A DNA stretch of 31,174 nt from positions 1 through 31,174 of the IMG/VR virus record IMGVR_UViG_3300049596_000349. One strand, given 5' to 3'. The notes beneath the pieces are model-generated. The model searched no databases. It was not told the origin of the DNA and worked only from the letters and a program-made list of their open reading frames with translations. This document shows positions 5,812 to 13,088 of the stretch, piece by piece. Origin of the DNA: a virus. Position 1 is the first letter of the stretch. Each line of letters starts with the position of its first letter. The position numbers and the translations under genes were made by a program.

Positions 5812-7371
5812 ATGATAGTAAAACAAGTCTATTTTGGTGATGAAGGCCAAAAAAAATTAAAAAACGGCATTAAAATTATCGCTGGGGCGGTAAAGAGCAC
5901 CTTGGGTGCCAGAGGTCGGACGGTGTTAATAGAGTCAGAGAACCACGTAGGTGGTATCACCGTAACAAAGGACGGTGTGACGGTTGCAAAGTCAATCAAC
6001 CTGTACGACCCGACTGAGAACTTGGCTGTAATGATGATGCGTCAGGCGGCTGACAAGACATCTACAGTAGCTGGTGACGGCACGACTACATCGATCGTGT
6101 TGGCAGAGGCCATAATCAATGCAGCAGACAATCACGTTGACTCAAACACTAATGTGATAGAGGTGATACGTGAGATCAACGACATCACGGCATCTGTTGT
6201 GGCTAGGCTCAGTAAGATCAGCAAGAAGGTCACTGGCAAGAAGCTGTGTGACGTGGCATCGATCAGTTCAAACAACGACAAGCAGATCGGCAAGATGATC
6301 TCTGACGCATTCAGCGAGGTTGGCATGGTTACCGTTGAGAATAGCATGAACTCTGAGACACATGTAGAGATTATTAGTGGGATGAAGATAGACCGTGGAT
6401 ACACGTCTAAGTACTTCATCAACGACCACAAGAAGCAGGAGTGTGTGTTAGACAATCCATACGTACTGATCACCGACCACGAGATAAACAACCTATCAAA
6501 CTTAGAGTCTATACTTGCACCAATTGTTAGTCAGGGAAGGTCGTTATTGATCATAGGCACGCTTGGACAGAACGCAGTGAACACATTAAATGTGAACGTG
6601 GCACAGGGCAAGATCAAGGCGTGCAACATCATACCACCATCGTTTGGATACAGGAAGAAGGACCTACTAGAGGACCTAGCCGTAGCACTTGGCGGTACGT
6701 ACCTCTCTGAGGACACTGGAGACGACCTAACACTTATTTCTATGTCTGACCTAGGAAGGGCATCAAAGGTTATCGTAAAGAAGAACATGACGGTATTTAT
6801 GAATACATCAGAGATGAAGGATGCCATCGACATGAGGGTATCTGACCTGAAGCACCAGATATGGGAGACCACAGACGCAAACGACAGAGAGTTCTTAAAG
6901 GAAAGGATTGCAAACATATCTGGAGGTGTTGGCGTTATATATGTTGGTGCACTTAGTGACATCGAGCAGAAGGAGAAGAGGGACAGGATCGATGACGCTG
7001 TGTGTGCGGTTATGGCTGCGATGGAGGACGGGATACTTCCTGGCGGAGGTGTTGCACTACTGAACTGCTTAGACTTAGTGATGGGTGAGAGCATAGCTCA
7101 GAACATAATGTTCGATACGTTGAGCGCACCATTTGATCAGATACTTATAAATGCAGGCAAGGACCCACACGTTATCAAGCTAGAGTTGGCAGGCATGGGC
7201 GAGGGCTATGACGTGAAGAACGAGGTGTACGGTAACATGATGAAGATGGGCATTATAGACCCAACGAAGGTTACGAAGAACGCACTGCTTAACGCTGTAT
7301 CTGTGGCAACAACAATTATGAGTACAAACGCAATTATAACAAACATAAGAGACTATGAAGGTTCTAAATAA
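5812..7371 (+). CDS. groEL: Phage-encoded chaperonin GroEL (Cpn60)
   Basis: 519 aa, aligning by eye over the full length of bacterial GroEL. ATPase signatures are intact: KDGVTVAK with Asp54, GDGTTT at 88-93 (Asp89 = E. coli Asp87), and IDDAVCAV with Asp395 (= E. coli Asp398), followed by GGG at 411-413. The apical domain (about 185-370) keeps the SGMKIDRGY start, hydrophobic client-binding positions around 228-238 and RSLLIIG. The C-terminus ends shortly after DPTKVTKNA and lacks the GGM-repeat tail. The protein should form the ATP-driven folding ring together with the GroES encoded next, probably for capsid or tail proteins. The gene order groEL-groES is reversed relative to bacteria. Base composition is visibly richer in G/C-ending codons than the flanking genes, suggesting separate acquisition. 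Confidence 0.96.
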   Translation: MIVKQVYFGDEGQKKLKNGIKIIAGAVKSTLGARGRTVLIESENHVGGITVTKDGVTVAKSINLYDPTENLAVMMMRQAADKTSTVAGDGTTTSIVLAEAIINAADNHVDSNTNVIEVIREINDITASVVARLSKISKKVTGKKLCDVASISSNNDKQIGKMISDAFSEVGMVTVENSMNSETHVEIISGMKIDRGYTSKYFINDHKKQECVLDNPYVLITDHEINNLSNLESILAPIVSQGRSLLIIGTLGQNAVNTLNVNVAQGKIKACNIIPPSFGYRKKDLLEDLAVALGGTYLSEDTGDDLTLISMSDLGRASKVIVKKNMTVFMNTSEMKDAIDMRVSDLKHQIWETTDANDREFLKERIANISGGVGVIYVGALSDIEQKEKRDRIDDAVCAVMAAMEDGILPGGGVALLNCLDLVMGESIAQNIMFDTLSAPFDQILINAGKDPHVIKLELAGMGEGYDVKNEVYGNMMKMGIIDPTKVTKNALLNAVSVATTIMSTNAIITNIRDYEGSK

Positions 7372-7612
7372 ATATATTATCGTTGATAAGTTAGTAGAAA
7401 AAAAGACCACCTCGAGTGGTCTTATAATGAGCGGAGACGAGTACAAGGACATGCGCTACCAGTACGGTAATGTCATAAACTTTGGACCTCTAGTTTCTGG
7501 TATGGAGATAGGTGACAAGATAATGTTCGACAGGGTGTCTGGTCACGAGGTCATCATAGAGAACGATAGGATGTTCATTCTTCAAGAGAAGGATGTTGTT
7601 TGCGTTCTTTAG
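7355..7612 (+). CDS. groES: Phage-encoded co-chaperonin GroES
   Basis: 85 aa, a little shorter than the usual 95-100. KVLNKYIIVDKL matches the first GroES strand. KTTSSGLIMSG (17-27) is the mobile loop, with Leu-Ile-Met in place of the Ile-Val-Leu that contacts GroEL. GNVINFGP, then EIGDKIMFD and ENDRMFILQEKDVVCVL match the barrel core and last strands. The missing length falls between GNV and the VGD-type strand, i.e. the roof hairpin is shortened. It overlaps the end of groEL by 17 nt in another frame, implying translational coupling. Its 3' end overlaps a convergent gene by 38 nt. It should cap the phage GroEL ring. Confidence 0.92.
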   Translation: MKVLNKYIIVDKLVEKKTTSSGLIMSGDEYKDMRYQYGNVINFGPLVSGMEIGDKIMFDRVSGHEVIIENDRMFILQEKDVVCVL

Positions 7613-8084
7613 ACTCCTTATTAACTCTTTTTATTGCTATGGCTAGAGTCTTCTGTGAGAATGTAGCGTTAGGTCTAAACACGATGTTTCTTCTTGGCGA
7701 TTCAGGTATAGGCTCTAGCCCCATTAGTTTTCGGTAGATACTGGCTACCATCTTCTTTGCCTTAAACGACAGCTCGTACATGTCGTACTCTCCCTTTCTG
7801 CGTTCTCTCCACTTGGATATAAATCCGTCACGCAGCAGTTTATCAAATCTCGCACGATCCCAGCTCATAAATTTAGAGTACTCATGGAACTTAGCCCTGG
7901 TGAACAGGTTCTCTGTATATAAAAACATCAGCATGTCCATGTCTGCCTGCGACTTTATGCCGTAGTTGTGTATGGCCCACTTGCGTATTATACCCCAATT
8001 CTTAAGAAAGTCATATCTAACTTCCTTTCTGTGGTATACTTTTTCTTTTCTTTTACTTATTACTTGTTTAATATTTGGAATCAT
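7575..8084 (-). CDS. Putative winged-helix (MarR-like) DNA-binding protein
   Basis: Starting at the ATG at 8084 the product is 169 aa, very basic. Residues about 30-115 have the pattern of a winged helix: a helix (NWGIIRKWAIHNYGI), a helix starting SQADMDMLMFLYTENLFTR, a recognition-type helix (SWDRARFDKLLRDGFISKWR), then a wing with YDMYELSFKAKKMV. The C-terminal 50 residues are Lys/Arg-rich. An ATG at 8117 lies upstream of the predicted transcription start, so 8084 is chosen. Similar proteins occur in Bacteroidota phages as far as I recall, usually without assigned function. Transcribed against the late genes and divergent from 8122, it is placed like a regulator of this promoter region. 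Its 3' end overlaps groES by 38 nt. Confidence 0.65.
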   Translation of the reverse strand: MIPNIKQVISKRKEKVYHRKEVRYDFLKNWGIIRKWAIHNYGIKSQADMDMLMFLYTENLFTRAKFHEYSKFMSWDRARFDKLLRDGFISKWRERRKGEYDMYELSFKAKKMVASIYRKLMGLEPIPESPRRNIVFRPNATFSQKTLAIAIKRVNKESKERKQHPSLEE

Positions 8085-8097
8085 TTGATTATATTTG
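8064..8097 (+). promoter_or_regulatory. Rightward promoter of divergent pair
   Basis: TTG (8064-8066), 23-nt spacer, TATATTTG (8090-8097) followed by TAT. It points to the gene at 8122. It overlaps the 5' end of the minus-strand regulator gene and lies face to face with the leftward promoter at 8115-8146. Confidence 0.55.
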
Positions 8098-8114
8098 TAT
8101 TTAAATTTATAAAG

Positions 8115-8146
8115 CAAAGTTATGAAAAATAGAAAGACAATGGCAA
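8115..8146 (-). promoter_or_regulatory. Leftward promoter of divergent pair
   Basis: On the minus strand TTG (8146-8144), 21-nt spacer, TAACTTTG (8122-8115). The predicted start near 8108 supports ATG 8084 as the start of the winged-helix gene. It overlaps the first codons of the plus-strand gene at 8122, so the two promoters produce overlapping transcripts and can interfere. Confidence 0.5.
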
Positions 8147-8529
8147 CTACTGAGTTTCCAATGAGAAAAAAAGAAATGGTATCTCCAATGGAATCTTATA
8201 TGTCGGACATAAATCGTTTTGCAAAACAAGGAATGCAAGAAGGAATGGAAGAAGGAATGCAAGAAGCTGTAAATGAAAGATTAAACTCTATACCATTTAA
8301 GAACTCCTCTATTAACGTATTTGATAAAAAACGTTACGATATCTCTAGAGAGTTTGACGGACAGGAGGTACCTGGATCATTGACTGTTCGACCTACCCTT
8401 TCTGGTGGCACTGTCGAGACAGAGAGATTTGACATCCCTGGAGCTGGAACAAGTATGTCAAGAACTAGAAAAAACGCTGAGGGTCAGCCTGTAAGAAGAA
8501 TTGTAAAAGATAAAAAAATAAACCAATAA
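8122..8529 (+). CDS. Hypothetical 135-aa protein
   Basis: 135 aa. The N-terminal half is helical, with an Met/Gln/Glu-rich repeat at about 37-50 (GMQEGMEEGMQEA) likely to form a coiled coil. The C-terminal half is polar and probably extended, with SGGTVETERFDIPGAG and a basic end (RRIVKDKKINQ). An alternative start is the ATG six codons later (MATTEFPMRK). First gene of the small virion-protein block after the divergent promoter. Family not recognised; a small structural or assembly protein is the best guess from context. Confidence 0.7.
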   Translation: MKNRKTMATTEFPMRKKEMVSPMESYMSDINRFAKQGMQEGMEEGMQEAVNERLNSIPFKNSSINVFDKKRYDISREFDGQEVPGSLTVRPTLSGGTVETERFDIPGAGTSMSRTRKNAEGQPVRRIVKDKKINQ

Positions 8530-8557
8530 AATTAAATATAACGGCAAAGTTTAGGAA

Positions 8558-8776
8558 GTGATAATTATAAAAAGACACAAGGGATTTGGCGACACTGTCG
8601 CTGCAATAACCAAGGCAACTGGTTTAGATAAGCTAGCTACTGAAGATTGCGGATGTGGAAAGAGACAAGAGGCATGGAATAGTCCAGACCTATTAATAAA
8701 TAAAATATTCTATGGGACAGAGCAAGACATCAAAGTTTTACGCAGAGAATCCGAAGGCAGCGGAGAAGAGGCGTGA
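8558..8776 (+). CDS. Small protein with CxC motif (72 aa), GTG start
   Basis: 72 aa read from GTG at 8558; an in-frame TAG six nt upstream and no ATG make GTG the only conventional start. The sequence GFGDTVAAITKATGLDKLA followed by DCGCGKRQEAWN (about 29-40) resembles a small conserved protein of Bacteroidota phages in which a short helix is followed by a CxC cluster, perhaps metal binding. No function is known to me. Its last 65 nt overlap the next gene in another frame, an unusually long overlap. AGGA lies just before the GTG, but too close for a normal Shine-Dalgarno. Confidence 0.65.
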   Translation: MIIIKRHKGFGDTVAAITKATGLDKLATEDCGCGKRQEAWNSPDLLINKIFYGTEQDIKVLRRESEGSGEEA

Positions 8777-8975
8777 GTACCAGAGGGATTTAAACAAGAC
8801 GGAGGTACAGAAAAAATACAGGGCCGACCACAATAAAGCAAACAGAAAGGCAGGCACATATGGCAACGGTGACGGTGTTGATATGAGTTCAACAAAAAGT
8901 GGTAAATTTGTAAAAGAAAAAGCAAGTATAAATCGTGCTCGGAACGGATCTAACGGAAAGAGCACAAAAAAATAA
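8712..8975 (+). CDS. Small highly basic protein (87 aa)
   Basis: 87 aa, extremely Lys/Arg/Asn-rich: MGQSKTSKFYAENPKAAEKR … KKYRADHNKANRKAGTYGNG … then a Ser/Lys tail. The pattern (helix with YQRDLNKTEVQKKYR, then RKAGTYGNGDGVDMSSTKSG) recalls a conserved small protein found near structural genes of many Bacteroidota phages, function unknown; nucleic-acid binding is plausible from charge. The start at 8712 lies inside the previous gene (65-nt overlap). The next gene begins 4 nt after the stop. Confidence 0.7.
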   Translation: MGQSKTSKFYAENPKAAEKRREYQRDLNKTEVQKKYRADHNKANRKAGTYGNGDGVDMSSTKSGKFVKEKASINRARNGSNGKSTKK

Positions 8976-8979
8976 AAAG

Positions 8980-9240
8980 ATGGCATATCAAAAATTACAA
9001 GTATCAAGAGTTAGTGCAGTAGTAAATAGCGACACAGTTGACATTCCATATGTTGGAGATCCGTCATCTGTTTGGCCGTGTATATTATACTCTGGAACTG
9101 GTGGAGACATAAGAGTTATGACCGCAGGTGGTGATGACGTATTGTTTGTGGGTGTACCTGCTGGGTCATTTATGCCCGTACAGGTTATAAGAGTATTTGC
9201 TACAGATACAGTTCCTACTGACATTCTGGCTTGTTGGTAA
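8980..9240 (+). CDS. Small virion-type beta protein (86 aa)
   Basis: Starting at ATG 8980 (after AATAAAAAG, typical of this genome) the product is 86 aa: MAYQKLQVSRVSAVVNSDTV…, with a DIP motif, then GGDIRVMTAGGDDVLF, GVPAGSFMPVQVIRVFATDT and an ending ILACW. This beta-strand pattern with 'AGSFxPVQVxRVFAT' is one I associate with a common small virion-associated protein of tailed phages, often near fibre genes. No enzyme motif. An ATG 15 codons upstream is possible but overlaps the previous gene. Likely a small structural or decoration component. Confidence 0.7.
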   Translation: MAYQKLQVSRVSAVVNSDTVDIPYVGDPSSVWPCILYSGTGGDIRVMTAGGDDVLFVGVPAGSFMPVQVIRVFATDTVPTDILACW

Positions 9241-9241
9241 G

Positions 9242-9571
9242 ATGTCTATATCTGCCTCCATATCAGCTGGCGTTGGATCAATTCCAATTGTTGAGAACTC
9301 AAGAGTACCTGTTAATACTGATCGTCCTGTATTGTCAGGTGATTTTTTAGTAGGTACTACAGCTACGTGCAGCGATGGTACTTGGACAAACGATCCAACT
9401 GAGTTTAGTTACCAATGGTACAGAGACTCACGAGAGATACCTCTTGCTTTTATGTCTACGTACTTATTAATAAATTTAGACAGAGGAAAGACCATTAGTT
9501 GTCTTGTAACAGCTACTAATGATTTTGGTAGTGGAGATCAGTTTAGCGATGAAGTTTTTATAACTGAATAA
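9242..9571 (+). CDS. Ig-like domain virion protein (109 aa)
   Basis: ATG at 9242, one nt after the previous stop, gives 109 aa. Residues about 27-105 follow the bacterial/phage Ig-like pattern: VLSGDFLVGTTATCSDGTW, then FSYQWYRDSREIPLAFMSTY, then DRGKTISCLVTATNDFGS, with the core Trp of the YQWYRD strand and two Cys placed like the Ig pair. Such domains decorate phage heads and tails and are thought to bind carbohydrate or mucus weakly. Tight packing with neighbours suggests one virion-surface operon running to the tail fibre gene. Confidence 0.75.
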   Translation: MSISASISAGVGSIPIVENSRVPVNTDRPVLSGDFLVGTTATCSDGTWTNDPTEFSYQWYRDSREIPLAFMSTYLLINLDRGKTISCLVTATNDFGSGDQFSDEVFITE

Positions 9572-9584
9572 ATATATTTTTATA

Positions 9585-9911
9585 ATGATTGGAAAATTCA
9601 GTAATCAAGGAGACATAAGTCCAGCTGGCACTATAATACATACGTGTCCGTTAAACAACATTACTGAAATTACATACATGAGGTTTAATAACTCTGATGC
9701 AAATTATATTTTAACTGTGTCTAAGTATGACAGCTCTATAGCTGCAAATGTGCTACTTTACGTTAAGAGTCTAACTCTCGGAGACACGATTACTGACAGC
9801 ATGCTGTACATATTAAATCCTGGTGACTATATATACGTAGAGTGCAGCGTAGCTAATACTACATACATCATAACTGGCGAGGACATGCCAAATGTAAACA
9901 TGATACGATAA
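9585..9911 (+). CDS. Hypothetical small virion protein (108 aa)
   Basis: 108 aa, no signal peptide. Alternating hydrophobic/polar pattern throughout (ITEITYMRFNNSD, YILTVSKYDSS, LYVKSLTLGDTITDSMLYIL, DYIYVECSVANTTYII) suggests one compact beta-sandwich. No recognised family. It lies between the Ig-like gene and the tail fibre gene and ends in a TAATG overlap with the latter, so a small tail or fibre-accessory role is likely from context only. Confidence 0.65.
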   Translation: MIGKFSNQGDISPAGTIIHTCPLNNITEITYMRFNNSDANYILTVSKYDSSIAANVLLYVKSLTLGDTITDSMLYILNPGDYIYVECSVANTTYIITGEDMPNVNMIR

Positions 9912-11407
9912 TGCAGGTAGTCGATGCGAATGGCAACATGTATGGTGACGACAATTTAGAGATAAATGACGTAAACGGTAAGCCTAAGACTACGGGTGGA
10001 GGAGGAGGTGGGGGTGTTACGTCAGTAGGCACAACTGGATTAATATCAGGCGGGCCAATTACAACTACAGGAACCATTAGTACATCTATGAATACCAATA
10101 AACTTGTTGGTAGAAGCACAGCAGGGCCAGGTATAATGGAGGAGATAACTGTTGGTAGTGGACTAACGTTATCATCTGGTACATTAAATAATACCGCAAC
10201 ACCTACACCACTTGGGTATTATGGAGCATGGCAAGATGATATAACTCAAACTGCTGCTGCTAGTAATACAGGATATGCAATGATTTATAGAGTTACTGAT
10301 ATTACTCCTAGTGGTATATCAATTGTTAATAATGGCAGTGGAAATCCTACAAGAATAACATTCGCAAATACAGGTATATATAACATTCAATTCTCTTCAC
10401 AATTTCAAAACCTAGCTAATTCTCCACAAGATGTAACTATATGGTTAAGAAAAAATGGTACTGATGTAGTAGGTAGTTCAGGAGTTGTAGGAATGGAGGC
10501 TAGAAAAAATCCAGGAGATCCATATCACACAATAGTAGGTTGGAATTATGTATTAAGTGTAGTTGCAGGAGAGTACTATGAATTAGTATGGAGTACAACA
10601 GACCATATACACGTAGAAATGCACTCTTATGCAGCAGGTTCTCCTCCTCCATCAGCAGCATCAGTTATTTTAACTGTTACACAACAGAGTGGTATAATGG
10701 CAGGTACGGGCATTACTGCACTTAATAGTTTAACTGGAGCTGCTCAAACATTTGGTAACGACACGAATGTTACTATGGTATCATCTGGAACTACTCATGC
10801 AATTACATGGGCTGGTACACTAGCAGATAGCAGGATAGCTAGTGCATCAACTTGGAATGCTAAACAAAATGCTTTAGTTAGTGGCACAAACATTAAAACA
10901 ATTAACTCTACCTCATTATTAGGTAGTGGTGATATTGCTATATCATCTAGTCCTTATACTACAGTAGGCAATGCTACAGGAACATTAGTAAACAACTCGA
11001 CCACCAATACTATTAGTGCGTCTATCCTTATTCCTGCTAATACCTTAGTACCTACAAAAGTACTACAGCTAAGGTCTCAAGTTCGTAAGATAGGAGGCGC
11101 AGGTACAACTAACGTAAGATTCTACATTAACACAATTAATAGTTTAGTGGGTGCTACTCAGATAGCTCAAGGTTTAAATATGACAGGCTCAGGGCTTATG
11201 CAAAGAGTAGGAAGAGATATCTATATCACTAATAACAGCATTCAATGCTACTCACCTTTTAACGGTCTTGCAACCGACTTAAATAGTGGCCCTATGACTA
11301 ACGTAGCTTATGTACTTGCTACACCTTACTACCTTATAGCAGCAATACAATGCTCTACTCTATTAGACGATGGTACAATAACAAGGCTCAATCTAATGAC
11401 CTACTAA
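9911..11407 (+). CDS. Putative tail fibre / receptor-binding protein
   Basis: 498 aa. Short N-terminal head, then a seven-Gly run (about 29-35) and VTSVGTTGLISGGPITTTG, a motif common in phage fibre stalks. Residues about 100-262 form a beta-rich C1q/jelly-roll-like domain (YYGAWQDDITQTAAASNTGY … TRITFANTGIYNIQFSSQFQ … HVEMHSYA). A second stalk element includes WNAKQNALVSGTNIKTINS and LLGSGDIAI (about 315-347). The C-terminal part (350-498) is another beta-sandwich and is the likely receptor-binding tip. The GIYNIQ domain is known from many phage fibres and would trimerise. It overlaps the upstream gene by one base (TAATG). Confidence 0.75.
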   Translation: MQVVDANGNMYGDDNLEINDVNGKPKTTGGGGGGGVTSVGTTGLISGGPITTTGTISTSMNTNKLVGRSTAGPGIMEEITVGSGLTLSSGTLNNTATPTPLGYYGAWQDDITQTAAASNTGYAMIYRVTDITPSGISIVNNGSGNPTRITFANTGIYNIQFSSQFQNLANSPQDVTIWLRKNGTDVVGSSGVVGMEARKNPGDPYHTIVGWNYVLSVVAGEYYELVWSTTDHIHVEMHSYAAGSPPPSAASVILTVTQQSGIMAGTGITALNSLTGAAQTFGNDTNVTMVSSGTTHAITWAGTLADSRIASASTWNAKQNALVSGTNIKTINSTSLLGSGDIAISSSPYTTVGNATGTLVNNSTTNTISASILIPANTLVPTKVLQLRSQVRKIGGAGTTNVRFYINTINSLVGATQIAQGLNMTGSGLMQRVGRDIYITNNSIQCYSPFNGLATDLNSGPMTNVAYVLATPYYLIAAIQCSTLLDDGTITRLNLMTY

Positions 11408-11436
11408 GACGGCATTAAATGTGATTATTTTTTTCA

Positions 11437-11444
11437 TATCTTTG
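11437..11444 (+). promoter_or_regulatory. -7 box TATCTTTG of lysis operon
   Basis: Exact TAnnTTTG box followed by TATCT and the ATG of the spanin gene 6 nt after the box, so the leader would be almost absent. No good TTG -33 at the usual distance. It would separate lysis from fibre gene expression. Confidence 0.45.
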
Positions 11445-11449
11445 TATCT

Positions 11450-11938
11450 ATGAAATACTTACCAATATTACTTATATTATTTTCATCTTGCTCTCTTGAA
11501 AAGAGGCTTGCTAAGTACTGTCCTTTGTGTGTTCAGAAAGACAGCACTGTGACGGTAATACAAGTTAAGGACACTACAATAACTATACCTGGAGAAACTA
11601 TTTTTTTACAAGATACTTTATACTGTGATTCTCTTGGTAATGTTATATCTAAACTAGCAGGAGATTTAAGAGACAAGGACGGTAAGTTGGTAAGTTTGCA
11701 AACTAAACTTCAAAACAATGTGTACTACACAAAGGCTAAAGTTGAAACTATATATAAAACAATCAAGGGTAATGATATATACCATACCAATACCATAACT
11801 AAAACACTTAAACCACAAAAGATTAAGTATATTCCTGGTTGGATAAATTTCTTAGCTTGGTTTGGTGGTATATGGTTTATTTTAATAATCCTGTATATTA
11901 TTTATAGAATAATAAAGGCACAATTACTAATTTTATGA
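11450..11938 (+). CDS. Putative unimolecular spanin (u-spanin)
   Basis: 162 aa. The N-terminus MKYLPILLILFSSCSLEKRL is a lipoprotein signal with Cys14 as the lipidated residue (FSSC; Phe at -3 is slightly non-canonical). Residues about 30-125 are a polar, beta- and helix-forming periplasmic part. Residues about 131-156 (INFLAWFGGIWFILIILYII) are a transmembrane segment near the C-terminus, followed by a short basic tail. An outer-membrane lipid anchor plus an inner-membrane C-terminal anchor is the architecture of T1 gp11-type u-spanins, which fuse inner and outer membranes in the last lysis step. The holin gene follows with an ATGA overlap, which supports this. Confidence 0.7.
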   Translation: MKYLPILLILFSSCSLEKRLAKYCPLCVQKDSTVTVIQVKDTTITIPGETIFLQDTLYCDSLGNVISKLAGDLRDKDGKLVSLQTKLQNNVYYTKAKVETIYKTIKGNDIYHTNTITKTLKPQKIKYIPGWINFLAWFGGIWFILIILYIIYRIIKAQLLIL

Positions 11939-12396
11939 AAGCACAGTTAGCCATCTTATTATTATCTATACAAAAATCATCATTTAAATTGTTAGCAGTA
12001 ATATCAACTTTTTTCATGCCAATATCAGGAATATTATTTCTAATTGCTTTTGCCATCTTAGTAGATACTATAACGGGTATATGGAAGTCTAGAAAGCTAA
12101 AAATACCTATTACCTCTAGAGGGCTTAGTGCTATTATATCAAAGTTATTTTTATATGAGGTAGCAGTTATTTTGACATACATGATCGATAAATTTATACT
12201 CAATGACATCATCTTGACATTTTTTAGTGTTCCGTTAATGCTCACAAAGCTCCTTGCATTAGTGCTATTAAGTATCGAAGTGATCTCTACCTCGGAGAAT
12301 TATGAGGCAGTCCGTGGAATAAATATATGGTCTAGCCTAAAGAATTTGCTACAACGTTCAAGAGAAATTAAACAAGACATAGATACAATAAAATAA
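11935..12396 (+). CDS. Phage holin (holin family 4-like)
   Basis: 153 aa with three predicted membrane segments (about 20-47, 64-86, 91-118). Between the first two lies DTITGIWKSRKLKIPITSRG, matching the D-x-x-TGI…K…SRG-type loop of the Phage_holin_4 (toxin secretion/phage lysis) family. The C-terminal 35 residues are soluble and charged (LKNLLQRSREIKQDIDTIK). Holins accumulate in the inner membrane and trigger permeabilisation at lysis time. The start overlaps the spanin stop (ATGA), and a small membrane protein and the endolysin candidate follow. Confidence 0.8.
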   Translation: MKAQLAILLLSIQKSSFKLLAVISTFFMPISGILFLIAFAILVDTITGIWKSRKLKIPITSRGLSAIISKLFLYEVAVILTYMIDKFILNDIILTFFSVPLMLTKLLALVLLSIEVISTSENYEAVRGINIWSSLKNLLQRSREIKQDIDTIK

Positions 12397-12397
12397 T

Positions 12398-12532
12398 ATG
12401 AAATACGCTGCATACATACTAGCTGTCTTTAGTATCCTGATGATATTCGAGCACTTTTTATTAAAAAAAGAAATTAAATTTTTGAAAGATGAATTATACA
12501 AGGGAACAGATCGAGATAGCGGTCAAGAGTAA
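12398..12532 (+). CDS. Small single-pass membrane protein of lysis cassette (44 aa)
   Basis: ATG at 12398, one nt after the holin stop, gives 44 codons: MKYAAYILAVFSILMIFEHF then LLKKEIKFLKDELYKGTDRDSGQE. Residues 3-20 form one membrane segment, the rest is charged and helical. The last 44 nt overlap the endolysin gene in another frame. Topology (N-terminal membrane helix, charged coiled C-terminus) would fit a holin modulator/antiholin or a short Rz-like protein; with a u-spanin candidate upstream, a holin partner is more likely. No family recognised. Confidence 0.6.
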   Translation: MKYAAYILAVFSILMIFEHFLLKKEIKFLKDELYKGTDRDSGQE

Positions 12533-13088
12533 GGGTGGCGTTTGGTTTGCTAGTGCTAAAGACTACGATGTAAATGTTGTAGGGGTGCGCAACCTGAAGT
12601 CAGGTAAAAAGGTCACCAACGAGTTTGATGACACGTTAACCTTATCGTATAAAATCAACGGTGTTTGGCAGTACCATGAGTGGAAAATCACGACTGACCC
12701 AGGCAAAAAACCAACCGAAGTATTGAGGCATCCAAAGGGAGTGGCTAGACTAAAGCCAGGTCAGTACAGAGGTGTTTATGCTGTAAGTATGCACAACGGT
12801 AAGTATGAGGCTCTATGTCAACGATTAGGCAATGTCACGGTATATAGGGACAATAACAAGGACACTGTATATGATGAGAAGGTGACAGAGACAGGTGCTT
12901 TTGGTATCAACATCCATCGATCATCTATATACAAAGACCCTACTTACGTGGACTACTTTTCAGAGGGCTGTCAAGTATTTCGATACAACTCAAATTTTAT
13001 CGAGTTCATGAAGATTATAAACAAGGCTAAGTCAGCATTTGGTAATAAGTTTACCTATACATTAATTGAATCAACAGATATTAAATAA
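12489..13088 (+). CDS. Putative endolysin with L,D-transpeptidase-like motif
   Basis: 199 aa, no signal peptide. The decisive region is residues 136-163: GAFGINIHRSS … YFSEGCQVFR, giving His143 and Cys161 in an arrangement like the HG…SxGC catalytic motif of L,D-transpeptidase/YkuD-fold enzymes. Upstream residues (LRHPKGVARLKPGQYRGVYA) form beta strands with the RxxPG… pattern of related proteins in Bacteroidota phages. Position directly after holin and spanin genes makes a peptidoglycan-cleaving role likely; the exact bond is not deducible, and a muramidase or amidase signature is absent. Because it lacks a signal it would need the holin for export. Confidence 0.65.
   Translation: MNYTREQIEIAVKSKGGVWFASAKDYDVNVVGVRNLKSGKKVTNEFDDTLTLSYKINGVWQYHEWKITTDPGKKPTEVLRHPKGVARLKPGQYRGVYAVSMHNGKYEALCQRLGNVTVYRDNNKDTVYDEKVTETGAFGINIHRSSIYKDPTYVDYFSEGCQVFRYNSNFIEFMKIINKAKSAFGNKFTYTLIESTDIK

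Noticed and set aside
6132-7094. Minus-strand frames of 119 and 187 codons inside groEL
   Set aside because: They are antisense shadows of a highly conserved gene, without promoters or cluster leaders.
8084-8117. Start of the winged-helix gene at ATG 8117
   Set aside because: It lies upstream of the transcription start predicted from TAACTTTG at 8115-8122; ATG 8084 is inside the predicted transcript.
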